A DNA stretch of 46,122 nt from Streptococcus cristatus (GCF_003943515.1 NZ_RJPT01000002.1:134197-180318), one strand, 5' to 3'; counted from the stretch's first letter, positions 1-8,186 are shown. Program-made: numbers and translations. The notes: generated by a model not told the origin, from the letters alone.

Positions 1-2350
1 CCCCGCCATACTCTGTCACAAGACCGCCTAGAATACCGAAAACATAGCTCCAGCCCGTATCTGTATAGCGAGTGACAAGGATTTCTCCCGGCTCAATCGA
101 CTCAATATCCGCCAAATCCAAGAGAACTCGAACCCGACCAGTCACCTGACCGCTGCTGGCTGGCATTCCCGTCAGCAGAGCCTGACTCTCATGGGCCACT
201 TCTTCCAGGCTCATCTCCTTGTCAGTCAAGTCACCAATCGGTTCAAAATTCCGATAGGCCTCGCAATAATGCTGATTATCAGCCGCTTCTTCTTGGAGCT
301 GGTCAGCAGTCTGTTGCCCCTCCATAAAGGAAATCAGACTTTCTTTCTTAATGTAAAAAATATCTTGAGAATCTTTCAGAAAACCTCGCTTTTCATAGGC
401 TCGGCCGAGTTTGAGGCTAATCTGACGAATGAGGTGGTAATAGCGCGTGGAAATATCCTTGAACTCCTCTCGCCACCAGAGCAAGTCCCGTAGGTCTTGA
501 CTGATTTTTTCTATCTTTTTCTGCTTGGCTCGAGATAGATGAGCCAAATCCAGCTCAGACTCTAGAACAGGACTGAGCGAAGCTTTGGCCGCTTGGTAAT
601 ACGCTGAATCAACAACCAACTGTTGGACCGCCGTCATAACTTGATGAGCATCTTCTTCATAACTAGCTACTCGCAAGTCCAGCTCCCGTGCTGAGTGATA
701 GCCAAAATCCTTTTGGAAATCCTTAATCTTGATGAAATCTGCTCGCTCAGGATATTGTGCAGTCAGTTCCTGCAATTCTTCCACCGATAACTTCAGCCAA
801 TCGTCTGTCAGTTTCTCGTCTGCCAAAATAAGATCCGCAGCTTCCAGCATTCGAGTTAAAGGCTTGGTATGAGAAACATTTCCTAACTTTGCAATCAGCT
901 GGAAAAATTCATCAACCGTCAGCCATTTGAGTAGACTGGTCTTTTTCATAGACAGCTGGACCGTATTGATGTAGGCCTGCCAGAAATAAGTTCCCTCACT
1001 GTCCAAATAAGCCTGATTTAGCACTAACTTCCAAAGACTCTCGACCTGCTGCAGCGGAGTTTGATCGTCTAGTTCTCGTATTTGTTTATTAAGGCGGATA
1101 AATTGCTGGCGCAGCTCTTGCAGCTTGTCTGGCGCTTGGCGCAGAAAATTCTTGGTTACTTTTTGCGTTTTCAAAGCAACCCGCAGGAAATTCAAGAGCA
1201 AGGCTGGACTTAATTTACTGGTAAAACCTTGACCTTGGTAGTCTTTATTGACTCCCAGCTCATCATCAAAGTCTCGCTCAATATAGCCTGGAATCTGCTC
1301 CATGCCTTGCTTGACTACGCCTAAATTCCAGAAAGGCCGCGCATAATGGAGACACATCAGCGGCGGCATCACTCCTTCAGGCTCTAGGCCAATTGCCAGC
1401 AAAAAGCTGGAGAGTGCCTCTTGCCAAGAATGGCGGTAAAGGCTCCACATCAGGTCGGGACAGGGTTGGGCCGCCACTCCTCCATCTCGAAAATTTGCCA
1501 TCGTCCAGCGGCCACTGTCGATTTTAGTTGGTACTGTCGTGATGGGCCGAGCCTGCAGCAGATAGACTTGCTCTTGGACGGAACACCACTCGATATCTAT
1601 CGGCCGACCAAAATACGCCACAATCTCCAAAACCTGCTCGTGCAGCTTCTGCAAGACTGTAAGAGGAATTTCAGCTTCTTCAAACTGGCTCCAGTCTGCC
1701 TTGTACCAAGGAAGTGTCAGCCGCTCAGGATTAACTTGGCCACTAACCAAGCTATCAGCCGAGCCTTTTACATACTCCAACAGCATGGTCTGGTCCTGAT
1801 TAGTTGCCACATCAAGGGAAAAGCAGACGCCACTGAAGTCAGGCTCTATCTGCTCCTGAATCAGCACTGCCATGGCAAAATCCTGCTCAGGCAGCCCTTG
1901 ACGCTGCCAGTAGGCCAAGGCTTCTGGATTAAAAAGAGAAAGCAGACAAGAGCGAATGCCCTGCTCAATTTCTGACAATGTCCAGCAGTCGCCAATCGAG
2001 TCATATTGACCGGCAAATGACATGGCCTGCCCGTCTTCTAAGATGGCACTGCTGCGAACTATATATGCTTGATTTTCCTGACAAAAGGATGCTAACTCCT
2101 GTAGCCAAGCTGACTCCAAGGGATATTGCTGCAAACGCTCCGCAATTTCCTCCTTGCCCAAATGAATTAACTCTTTAAGTCCCTCTTTTGAGTATTCTGG
2201 CAGAGCCACTCTTAGCCAAGCCATTACTTGGTTCGCAGGCAAAATCAAGCCCTTAGGAACCGAAAGCCCCAGCTGGCAGAGGTTGATTAACTGATTGATT
2301 TTACCGCCATAGACGGCCGAAGGCTCTTTTTCCAGCCATAGTTCTTTCAT
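1..2350 (-). CDS. RPH/PEP-synthase-like phosphotransferase, 3' end cut by window edge
   Basis: An open frame of 783 codons runs from an ATG at 2350 off the left edge with no stop. The N-terminal part is an ATP-grasp pyruvate/phosphate-dikinase domain: GGK at residues 15-17, VRSS at 98-101, FAGQ at 112-115, DIEW at 252-255 and LQARP at 265-269. A mostly helical middle (about 280-720) follows. From about 727 a PEP-utilising swivelling domain begins (TGMPASSG, then EPGEILVT and TEYGG). The catalytic His of this domain would lie just past the edge. The order ATP-grasp, middle domain, His domain is that of rifampin phosphotransferase-like proteins and differs from classical PEP synthase, which carries a PEP-binding barrel at its C-terminus. 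Substrate is unknown; the family moves phosphate from ATP through the His to an acceptor. It lies 14 bases behind the CarS-like gene, so probably in one operon. Confidence 0.8.
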   Translation of the reverse strand, partial: MKELWLEKEPSAVYGGKINQLINLCQLGLSVPKGLILPANQVMAWLRVALPEYSKEGLKELIHLGKEEIAERLQQYPLESAWLQELASFCQENQAYIVRSSAILEDGQAMSFAGQYDSIGDCWTLSEIEQGIRSCLLSLFNPEALAYWQRQGLPEQDFAMAVLIQEQIEPDFSGVCFSLDVATNQDQTMLLEYVKGSADSLVSGQVNPERLTLPWYKADWSQFEEAEIPLTVLQKLHEQVLEIVAYFGRPIDIEWCSVQEQVYLLQARPITTVPTKIDSGRWTMANFRDGGVAAQPCPDLMWSLYRHSWQEALSSFLLAIGLEPEGVMPPLMCLHYARPFWNLGVVKQGMEQIPGYIERDFDDELGVNKDYQGQGFTSKLSPALLLNFLRVALKTQKVTKNFLRQAPDKLQELRQQFIRLNKQIRELDDQTPLQQVESLWKLVLNQAYLDSEGTYFWQAYINTVQLSMKKTSLLKWLTVDEFFQLIAKLGNVSHTKPLTRMLEAADLILADEKLTDDWLKLSVEELQELTAQYPERADFIKIKDFQKDFGYHSARELDLRVASYEEDAHQVMTAVQQLVVDSAYYQAAKASLSPVLESELDLAHLSRAKQKKIEKISQDLRDLLWWREEFKDISTRYYHLIRQISLKLGRAYEKRGFLKDSQDIFYIKKESLISFMEGQQTADQLQEEAADNQHYCEAYRNFEPIGDLTDKEMSLEEVAHESQALLTGMPASSGQVTGRVRVLLDLADIESIEPGEILVTRYTDTGWSYVFGILGGLVTEYGG

Positions 2351-2364
2351 CAAAAACTCCCATC

Positions 2365-2955
2365 TCACATACGATTTTTTCTAAGCTTAGCCCAGTAGAG
2401 CAGGTGGTTGACTCCTAGATGCGTGCCCGCCCCTAGGATTAGAATGCCCAGCATCTGCTGCCAAGACAGAGGGATATAGAAAAGCAAGAAAATGATACAG
2501 CCAATCAAGGAATCAATCTGGTCTATCCAGATAAAGGTCCATTTCCAGCCATTCTCCGCCGTCTTGCCCTCTCTGATTTCCAAACGACGCTTGATGAAGC
2601 TATTGGGCAGCTCAAACAAAACATAAACCAGCCCCAAAAGAGCCCCAAGGACCAGATTAAACAGCACGGTATTTTCGTAGAAAGCATAGACCAAGTGCAG
2701 CTTCTCTAGAGTAGGAATACTCTTCAAAAGCAATCCCCAGAGAATCTGAGCCAAAGCTCCCCAGACAATCATGCCAAAGAAACCTTTCCAGGTCTTGTTA
2801 GCCCCAAACAGCCTCTTCCCATCCTTTAAAATCAGCCCAGCATCCATTGGTCGATAAGCCGCCTCTAGCAGTGAAGACTTGCAAAAGATCATATTCAGAA
2901 CTCCAGCCAGAATGACCGGCATCAGGGTGACGTACAAGGCAAGAATCGAGCGCAT
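2365..2955 (-). CDS. CarS/DUF46-family membrane protein (CDP-archaeol synthase-like)
   Basis: A 196-residue polytopic membrane protein. The ATG at 2955 is chosen because it follows AGGAAA and starts a hydrophobic segment; the frame extends further upstream but that part looks non-coding. The hallmark of the CarS family is present near residues 36-60: PMDAG, DGKRLFG, NKTWKGF. Later come FELPNSFIKRR and DQIDSLIG. Archaeal CarS transfers CMP from CTP onto an ether-linked glycerol lipid phosphate. Bacterial relatives are usually annotated the same way although bacteria lack that substrate, so a cytidylyltransferase acting on some other lipid phosphate is the safer reading. It sits immediately upstream of the RPH-like gene on the same strand. 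Confidence 0.75.
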   Translation of the reverse strand: MRSILALYVTLMPVILAGVLNMIFCKSSLLEAAYRPMDAGLILKDGKRLFGANKTWKGFFGMIVWGALAQILWGLLLKSIPTLEKLHLVYAFYENTVLFNLVLGALLGLVYVLFELPNSFIKRRLEIREGKTAENGWKWTFIWIDQIDSLIGCIIFLLFYIPLSWQQMLGILILGAGTHLGVNHLLYWAKLRKNRM

Positions 2956-3024
2956 ATTATTTCCTATTCTTTTTATGAAAATCAGTTTGAAAAGATTAAG
3001 AGACTCCTCAAACTTATATATATC

Positions 3025-3033
3025 ATTATACCA
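3025..3033 (-). promoter_or_regulatory. Extended -10 promoter for the CarS-like gene
   Basis: On the minus strand TGGTATAAT forms an extended -10 about 70 bases before the ATG at 2955. No good -35 hexamer is seen at 17 bases, which is common for extended -10 promoters in streptococci. Confidence 0.5.
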
Positions 3034-3165
3034 TAAGTCGTAAAGCCCCTTTCCAATAAGCCCTAGACATCTGTCGCATCTGACAAGGAGCAACTCATGT
3101 CTGCCATTCCGATTTATCAACTTCAAATCCGTCATATATTAGAATAATGTATCTTTTAAACCACA

Positions 3166-3230
3166 CAAAAAGCCTCATAAGAACTTCTAAGGAAACCAGC
3201 ATGGGCCATTAAAAGTTACTTATGAAGCCT
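3166..3230 (-). terminator. Long hairpin terminator after dtd
   Basis: On the minus strand AGGCTTCATAAG pairs with CTTATGAGGCTT, followed by TTTTTGTG. Inner AACTT/AAGTT arms lengthen the stem. It lies between dtd and the CarS-like promoter and would end the relA-dtd transcript. Confidence 0.6.
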
Positions 3231-3314
3231 ATAAATATGAGTTTTCTCTAGAAAAGAAACAAACTATTTTTGCTTGGTCTTAAACCACTAACCTTCAAAA
3301 GGCGCGTAATTCCT

Positions 3315-3758
3315 TCATCGATTCTTGGTGTCAAGCAAAATAGTCACTGGGCCATCATTTACCAATTCCACCTGCATATCTGCTCCGAACACGCCCGTCT
3401 TGACTGGCACTTGCTCAGCTAACAGCTGGTTAAACTTGTCATAAAAAGGACTAGCCATGGCCGGCTTGGCTGCACCTGTAAAGGCTGGCCGATTTCCCTT
3501 TTTGGTATCTGCATGGAGGGTGAATTGGGAAATGGAAAGAATCTCTCCGCCAATATCCTTGATAGACAGATTCATCTTATCCTCCGCATCGGAAAAAATC
3601 CGCATATTGACAATCTTCCTGACCGCGTAGTCCATATCTTCCTGACTATCATCAGGCCCGACACCTACCAAGAGCAGGAGACCTTGTTCAATGCTGCTAT
3701 GCAGCTGCTGGTCAATACTGACCTGAGCACGTTTGACACGCTGAATGACAATTTTCAT
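3315..3758 (-). CDS. dtd: D-aminoacyl-tRNA deacylase
   Basis: A 147-residue protein of the usual DTD length. The two active-site motifs of the family are present: SQFTLHAD near residues 77-84 and NDGPVTI near the C-terminus. DTD hydrolyses the ester bond of D-amino acids (and glycine) mischarged onto tRNA, working as a cytoplasmic homodimer in translation quality control. It starts 47 bases after the stop of the (p)ppGpp synthetase/hydrolase gene, with AAAGGAAA as ribosome site, and the two are very probably co-transcribed, as in many Firmicutes. Confidence 0.93.
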   Translation of the reverse strand: MKIVIQRVKRAQVSIDQQLHSSIEQGLLLLVGVGPDDSQEDMDYAVRKIVNMRIFSDAEDKMNLSIKDIGGEILSISQFTLHADTKKGNRPAFTGAAKPAMASPFYDKFNQLLAEQVPVKTGVFGADMQVELVNDGPVTILLDTKNR

Positions 3759-3805
3759 ATCTTTTCCTTTATTTCTGACTACTATCTACTCTGACAGGAT
3801 CTCAC

Positions 3806-6025
3806 TTAGCCATTGGTTCGTTTGACCGAATACACCTCTGGCACACTCTTGATCTTATCCACCACCGTCGTCAGCATGGACAGGTTGGCAATGCCAAAAG
3901 AAACATGGATATTAGCAAATTTCATATCCTTAGTTGGCTGGGCATTAACCGTTGAGATGTTTTTGGTGGTATTAGACAGCACCTGCAGCACATCGTTAAG
4001 GAGGCCAGACCGATTAAGACCATAAATATCAATGTGGGCTGTATACTCTTTAGTCGAATTATTTTCTTCCCATTCCACATCAAGCAAGCGCTGCTCATAA
4101 TTTTCCTGGGCCTTAAGATTCATGCAGTCTTGCCGGTGGATGGCTACGCCGCGTCCTTTGGTAATGTAACCAACAATGTCGTCACCAGGCACAGGATTAC
4201 AGCACTTGGCAATCCGAATGAGGAGACCAGACGCTCCCTGAATGACCACACCGCCTTCGTGCTTGACCTTAAGGGTGTCTTTTTTATTTTCAACCTTAAC
4301 TTCACCACCCTTGACCAATTCCTCCGCCTCTGCTTTGGCCTTGGCCCGCTCTTCCTCACGGCGCTCTTTTTCTGTTAAACGATTGAAAATACTAATGGCA
4401 CCGATCTCACCGAAACCAATTGCCGCAAAAAGCGCTTCTTCAGTCTTATAGCTGGTCTTTTGCAGCACATCTTCCATGTGCTTCTTGTCCATGTACTTAT
4501 TGGCTACATAACCATTCTCCTGAAATTGAGCCTGCAAGAGCTCCCGCCCTTTAGAAATAGACAGCTCCTTGTCTTGATTTTTAAAGAATTGACGGATTTT
4601 ATTTCTAGCCTTGCTGGTCTTGACAAGATTAAGCCAGTCACGACTCGGTCCAAAGGAATTGGCATTGGTGATAATTTCCACCTGATCCCCAGTCTTCAGC
4701 TTGGTATTGAGCGGCACCATGCGGCCATTAACCTTGGCTCCTGTCGCCTTCTCCCCAACCTTAGTATGAATCTCATAGGCAAAATCAATGGGTCCTGAGT
4801 CCTTAGGCAAAGAACGCACTGCTCCATCCGGTGTGAAGACATAGATTTCCTCAGCAAGGTAGCTTTCCTTAACCGAATCAACAAATTCCTTAGCATCACC
4901 AGACTGATTCTGCAATTCCATCAATTCCTTGATCCAATTCATCCCGATGGCAGATTCCTTGCCGTCAACCTGACCCTTCATTCCTTTTTTATAGGCCCAG
5001 TGGGCAGCGACCCCGTATTCTGCGACTTCGTGCATTTCCTTGGTTCGAATCTGAAACTCAATCGGACCCTTAGGACCATAAACGGTCGTATGGATGGACT
5101 GGTAGCCGTTGGCCTTACGATTAGCAATATAATCCTTGAAACGCCCTGGCATGGGTTTCCAAAGCTCATGGATGTAGCCCAGCATGGCATAGACATCACT
5201 GTGGGTGCTCAAAATGCAGCGAATGGCAATCAGATCATAGATCTCATCAAACCGCTTCTTCTTGTCCTGCATTTTGCGGTAGATGGAGTAAATATGCTTG
5301 GGACGACCATAAATCTTCCCATGCAGATTGCGCTCACCCGCGTAGGTTTCAATCTTGTGTACAACTTCCTCTACCAGAGCTTCCCGCTCTCGACGCTTCT
5401 CCTTCATCATGTGGGAAATTTTATAAAATTCCGTCGGATTGAGGTAACGGAAAGACAAGTCTTCCAATTCCCATTTGACACTGGAAATCCCCAAACGATG
5501 GGCCAGAGGAGCATAGATTTCCATCGTTTCCTGCGAGATTCGCTCTTGCTTGTCTGGCCGTAAATGATTCAGAGTACGCATATTATGCAGACGATCAGCC
5601 AGCTTAACCAAGATCACTCGAAGGTCTTCTGACATGGCCATGAGCATCTTGCGATGATTTTCCGCTAACTGTTCTTCGTGAGACTTGTATTTGACTTTCC
5701 CAAGCTTGGTTACACCATCCACAATCACGCGCACATCATGACCAAATTCTCGCTCCAGATCGTCCAAGGTCGCCGCCGTATCCTCTACGACATCATGCAA
5801 AAAACCACAGGCTACTGAAACAGCATCCAGCTTGAGCTTGGCTAAAATTCCCGCCACTTGAATCGGATGGACAATATAGGGCTCTCCCGACTTACGAGTT
5901 TGCCCGCTATGGCATTCCATCGCATAAATCAACGCTTTTTGAACAAAAGCCACATCCTCTGCAGCTAAATATTTTTTTGTTAGGGCTACAACCTGATTCC
6001 CCGTTAAATTTTCTTCTTTTGGCAT
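3806..6025 (-). CDS. relA: Bifunctional (p)ppGpp synthetase/hydrolase (Rel/RSH)
   Basis: A 739-residue long RSH protein with the full domain order: HD hydrolase domain (SGEPYIVHP, then FLHDVVEDT), synthetase domain (RPKHIYSIYRKM, then YDLIAIRCIL and GYQSIHTTV), TGS domain (EIYVFTPDG near 390), a Cys-containing conserved segment (CCNPVPGD) and a C-terminal ACT domain. Both catalytic halves look intact, so it should make and degrade the stringent-response alarmone using ATP and GTP/GDP, and sense uncharged tRNA on the ribosome. The ATG at 6025 follows GGAGAG by six bases. It is the first gene of a relA-dtd unit. Confidence 0.96.
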   Translation of the reverse strand: MPKEENLTGNQVVALTKKYLAAEDVAFVQKALIYAMECHSGQTRKSGEPYIVHPIQVAGILAKLKLDAVSVACGFLHDVVEDTAATLDDLEREFGHDVRVIVDGVTKLGKVKYKSHEEQLAENHRKMLMAMSEDLRVILVKLADRLHNMRTLNHLRPDKQERISQETMEIYAPLAHRLGISSVKWELEDLSFRYLNPTEFYKISHMMKEKRREREALVEEVVHKIETYAGERNLHGKIYGRPKHIYSIYRKMQDKKKRFDEIYDLIAIRCILSTHSDVYAMLGYIHELWKPMPGRFKDYIANRKANGYQSIHTTVYGPKGPIEFQIRTKEMHEVAEYGVAAHWAYKKGMKGQVDGKESAIGMNWIKELMELQNQSGDAKEFVDSVKESYLAEEIYVFTPDGAVRSLPKDSGPIDFAYEIHTKVGEKATGAKVNGRMVPLNTKLKTGDQVEIITNANSFGPSRDWLNLVKTSKARNKIRQFFKNQDKELSISKGRELLQAQFQENGYVANKYMDKKHMEDVLQKTSYKTEEALFAAIGFGEIGAISIFNRLTEKERREEERAKAKAEAEELVKGGEVKVENKKDTLKVKHEGGVVIQGASGLLIRIAKCCNPVPGDDIVGYITKGRGVAIHRQDCMNLKAQENYEQRLLDVEWEENNSTKEYTAHIDIYGLNRSGLLNDVLQVLSNTTKNISTVNAQPTKDMKFANIHVSFGIANLSMLTTVVDKIKSVPEVYSVKRTNG

Positions 6026-6051
6026 GCATTCTCTCCGCTTTCTTGCCTACT

Positions 6052-6060
6052 ATTTTAACA
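6052..6060 (-). promoter_or_regulatory. Extended -10 promoter for relA
   Basis: TGTTAAAAT on the minus strand, about 27 bases before the relA ATG. The -35 region is poor (TTTTCA at 17 bases). Confidence 0.4.
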
Positions 6061-6209
6061 TTTTTAAATCAATATGAAAACCAAGAGGACTAGAATATCA
6101 GGGAGGCTCTAGGATAGCACTAAAGTTTCAAACATCCAGCTTGGCTTCCCGTTTCTGAGCACAGCTTTAAAAGCTTTCCCAGACCTTACAAATAGTCCCC
6201 ACCCCACGA

Positions 6210-6242
6210 GCTTGCTCAACAATCCATGGCTATTGAGCAAGC
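6210..6242. repeat. Perfect 10-bp inverted repeat
   Basis: GCTTGCTCAA and its exact complement TTGAGCAAGC flank a 13-base centre. It lies between the small-peptide terminator and the relA promoter, in about 230 bases with no plausible gene. There is no T-run next to it. The centre and flanks faintly resemble part of the intergenic repeat at 11287 (ACAATCC and TTGAG at similar spacing). Confidence 0.6.
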
Positions 6243-6270
6243 AACTGCAACCTCAAGGATCTCTTTCTAA

Positions 6271-6307
6271 TAAAAAGCGAGGCCGAGACACTTTTGTCTC
6301 AACCTCC
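6271..6307 (-). terminator. Intrinsic terminator of the 46-residue peptide gene
   Basis: On the minus strand GAGGTTGAGACA pairs with TGTCTCGGCCTC around AAAG, followed by GC and TTTTTATT. The upstream arm contains the stop codon of the small gene. The hairpin belongs to the same sequence family as those in the repeats at 11351 and 12277 (GAGGC...CTTTTGTC...CCTC on the plus strand). Confidence 0.8.
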
Positions 6308-6439
6308 GTGATGAAAATGATGTACTTTCTCCATATGAGCTATATCTTTTAGAAACTCATAATAGGCATAGATGAGGTAACCAGCAGAGGCCACACCCAA
6401 AATAGCTATTGATACTTCAAATAAGGTAGACAAAGACAT
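6299..6439 (-). CDS. 46-residue small membrane peptide with His-rich tail
   Basis: The frame starts at the ATG at 6439 after a strong ribosome site (GGAGAGGAGG) and stops at 6299. Translation begins MSLSTLFEVSIAILGVASAG, giving one hydrophobic helix over about residues 5-25, then an acidic/aromatic stretch (YAYYEFLKD) and a His-rich end (HMEKVHHFHHGG). The gene has its own promoter about 100 bases upstream and a terminator whose stem overlaps the stop, so it is a complete monocistronic unit. I do not recognise a family. A metal-responsive or membrane-protein-modulating peptide, or a toxin of the small hydrophobic kind, are possible but unsupported. Confidence 0.7.
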   Translation of the reverse strand: MSLSTLFEVSIAILGVASAGYLIYAYYEFLKDIAHMEKVHHFHHGG

Positions 6440-6544
6440 GATAAACCTCCTCTCCTTATTTCAAACTACAATGTGCAAAGCGACCATTAGCGGCTGTTTC
6501 GTTCCCGATTTTTTCCTTTCTAGCCTGCCTCTGGATTCACCTTT

Positions 6545-6573
6545 ATTGTACCAAATTTAAGATAGGAAAACAA
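6545..6573 (-). promoter_or_regulatory. Promoter of the 46-residue peptide gene
   Basis: TTGTTT at 6573-6568, 17-base spacer, TACAAT at 6550-6545 with an upstream TGG (extended -10). The predicted leader is about 100 bases. Confidence 0.7.
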
Positions 6574-6663
6574 TAAAAATTCCTTTATAAAAGCACTTTT
6601 TCCTGACAATTTTGTAAAGCTTGATGCTACTTCCGTTGCTCATTTCTACACCTATGCTTTAAT

Positions 6664-6693
6664 CAAAAAAGCTAGGAGCACTTTCCTAACTTT
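6664..6693 (-). terminator. Terminator after ssbB
   Basis: On the minus strand AAAGTTAGGA pairs with TCCTAGCTTT (one G-U) and is followed by a T-run, about 45 bases after the ssbB stop. Confidence 0.65.
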
Positions 6694-6735
6694 CTTCTCT
6701 TTTATCATGAACACTCGAGACTAGAAAAATCACTT

Positions 6736-7131
6736 TTAAAAAGGGAGTTCCTCCTCTTCCAGTACCAAATCTGCCAGATCGGCTCCAGTATTATTCTCAC
6801 GGAGTGCTCTCTGAGCTCGGCTTTCTAAGAGCTGAAAACCACTGCAAAGAACTTCTGTCACATAATGAGTGGTTCCATCCTTTTCATAGCGGCGACTCCG
6901 CAATTCTCCATCCAGAGAAATCAAACTCCCCTTGCTAGCATAGCTTGCCAAGGTTTCAGCCAAGCGTCCCCAGACAACAAGGTTGATAAAATCCGCTTCA
7001 CGCTCTCCATTTTGGCTCTTATAGCGGCGATTCACCGCCACTGTCGCACGCGCGACCGACTTGTCATTTGCTGTCTTGTGTAGCTCTGGTGTAGCCGTCA
7101 ACCGGCCAATGATGATGACTTTATTATACAT
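6736..7131 (-). CDS. ssbB: Single-stranded DNA-binding protein, competence type
   Basis: 131 residues with an N-terminal OB fold (MYNKVIIIGRLTATPEL, then SVARATVAVNR and ADFINLVVWGRLAETL) and the acidic tail EEELPF used by SSB to recruit partner proteins. It is shorter than the replicative SSB (about 160 residues) and lacks the long Gly/Gln-rich linker; this length matches the pneumococcal competence-induced SsbB. It coats incoming single-stranded DNA during transformation. AGGAGG precedes the ATG. A ComX-type box lies just upstream, and the gene stands alone between two terminators, which fits late competence control. Confidence 0.9.
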   Translation of the reverse strand: MYNKVIIIGRLTATPELHKTANDKSVARATVAVNRRYKSQNGEREADFINLVVWGRLAETLASYASKGSLISLDGELRSRRYEKDGTTHYVTEVLCSGFQLLESRAQRALRENNTGADLADLVLEEEELPF

Positions 7132-7151
7132 ATTCTTTCCTCCTATCTATT

Positions 7152-7159
7152 TATTCGCG
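7152..7159 (-). promoter_or_regulatory. Competence (ComX/SigX) box upstream of ssbB
   Basis: The minus strand reads CGCGAATA, matching CGAATA of the streptococcal com-box TACGAATA and differing in the first two bases. It lies 21 bases before the ssbB ATG and is preceded by a T-rich stretch, as at other SigX promoters. Confidence 0.6.
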
Positions 7160-7168
7160 AGAAAAGAC

Positions 7169-7194
7169 AAAAAAATCGTGAAAATCACGATTTC
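7169..7194 (-). terminator. Terminator after ytpR
   Basis: On the minus strand ATCGTGA, TTT, TCACGAT and then a seven-base T-run, right after the ytpR stop. The T-run doubles as the T-rich stretch ahead of the ssbB competence box. Confidence 0.8.
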
Positions 7195-7211
7195 CTTTTC
7201 TATACTAATTT

Positions 7212-7838
7212 TTAAGACTGCCAGTGTTTAGCTGGGTCAAAGGCCGTTCCGACCGTTTCACTATCCGCCAATTCAATGATGCCACGTTTTTGCGGCGCAT
7301 TTGGCAACTGGAGCTCCCGCGGGCTGCACATCATACCAAAACTCTTTTCGCCACGGAGTTCTCCTGGAAAGATGAGATTGCCCTTCGGCATCATAGCGCC
7401 AGGCAAGGCCACAATCGTCTTGAGGCCGACACGAGCATTCGGAGCACCAGCCACGATTTGAACTGTCTTGTCGGCTGCCACCTGCACTTGACAAATATTG
7501 AGGTGGTCACTGTCAGGGTGGGCTACCATCTCAAGGATTTCCCCCACAACAAACTTAGGCTCTGGGTCATTAACCAGCTCAGCTGAGAAGCCCTCTTTGG
7601 TCAATTCTTGGTTGAGAGTCGCAACTTGCTCATCCGTCAGCTGAACTTGTCCGCGCTCTGCAATTTCAAAAAGATTTGACAGTTCAAAAATGTTCCAAGC
7701 TACTGTCTGTCCATTATCTTCGCGGTAAACACGCGCTACATTCCCTTTGCGCTCAGCGCTTAGTTTAGCTCCCTGATCATCGGCAGCGATGACCATGAGA
7801 ACATCTCCGACATGCTCTTTGTTGTATGTAAAAATCAT
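7212..7838 (-). CDS. ytpR: YtpR-family tRNA-binding protein
   Basis: 208 residues from the ATG at 7838, which follows GGAGGA; the track's earlier TTG lies inside that ribosome site and is rejected. The N-terminal half (MIFTYNKEHVGDVLMV) is the DUF4479 part. The C-terminal half from about residue 98 is an EMAP-II/CsaA-like tRNA-binding OB fold (VGEILEMVAHPDSDHLNICQV, then IVAGAPNAR and GMMCSPREL), like the N-terminus of the PheRS beta subunit. The cellular role of YtpR is not settled. It is the third gene after the DUF4651 and thioredoxin-like genes. Confidence 0.85.
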   Translation of the reverse strand: MIFTYNKEHVGDVLMVIAADDQGAKLSAERKGNVARVYREDNGQTVAWNIFELSNLFEIAERGQVQLTDEQVATLNQELTKEGFSAELVNDPEPKFVVGEILEMVAHPDSDHLNICQVQVAADKTVQIVAGAPNARVGLKTIVALPGAMMPKGNLIFPGELRGEKSFGMMCSPRELQLPNAPQKRGIIELADSETVGTAFDPAKHWQS

Positions 7839-7868
7839 TTCTTCCTCCAAAAATACTTTTAAATCTTC

Positions 7869-8186
7869 TTATAAACTTGCTAAAAAATCATTGATTTGAC
7901 TCTTGGTCTTGCGGTCACGATTGACATAGCGACCAATCTCTCGTCCATCTTCCACAACAACCAGACTAGGAATCCCATAAACATCCCATTTTTGGGCGAC
8001 AGCCATATACTGATCCCGATCCACCTCGACAAAGGTAAAGTCAGGATTCTCCGCTTCTATCTCTGGCAGAAAGGGCTTGATGAAACGACAGTCTCCGCAC
8101 CAATCTGCTGTGAAAAAGAAGACAGTCTTCCCCTTATGCTCTACATAAGAAGCCAGCTCCTCCATGCTCTGTGGCTGAATCATCAC
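7869..8186 (-). CDS. Thioredoxin-like protein (YtpP type)
   Basis: 105 residues, one thioredoxin fold. The redox motif WCGDC is at about residues 28-32 after FFFTAD; the cis-Pro segment YGIPSLVV is at about 69-76. There is no signal peptide, so it is cytoplasmic. The CGDC dithiol differs from CGPC of canonical thioredoxin, which suggests a different redox potential or partner. Its start overlaps the end of the DUF4651 gene by four bases (ATGA), indicating translational coupling; ytpR follows. Either of two adjacent Met codons could be the first residue. Confidence 0.85.
   Translation of the reverse strand: MMIQPQSMEELASYVEHKGKTVFFFTADWCGDCRFIKPFLPEIEAENPDFTFVEVDRDQYMAVAQKWDVYGIPSLVVVEDGREIGRYVNRDRKTKSQINDFLASL

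Noticed and set aside
191..493. A 100-residue plus-strand frame
   Set aside because: It is antisense to the C-terminal part of the RPH-like gene and has no supporting signal.
1421..2178. Two plus-strand frames (184 and 66 residues)
   Set aside because: They are shadows of the minus-strand RPH-like gene, whose frame is continuous and rich in motifs.
2956..3135. N-terminal 60-residue extension of the CarS-like protein
   Set aside because: It would run across the likely promoter, is not hydrophobic, and the ATG at 2955 has a ribosome site and the family's normal start.
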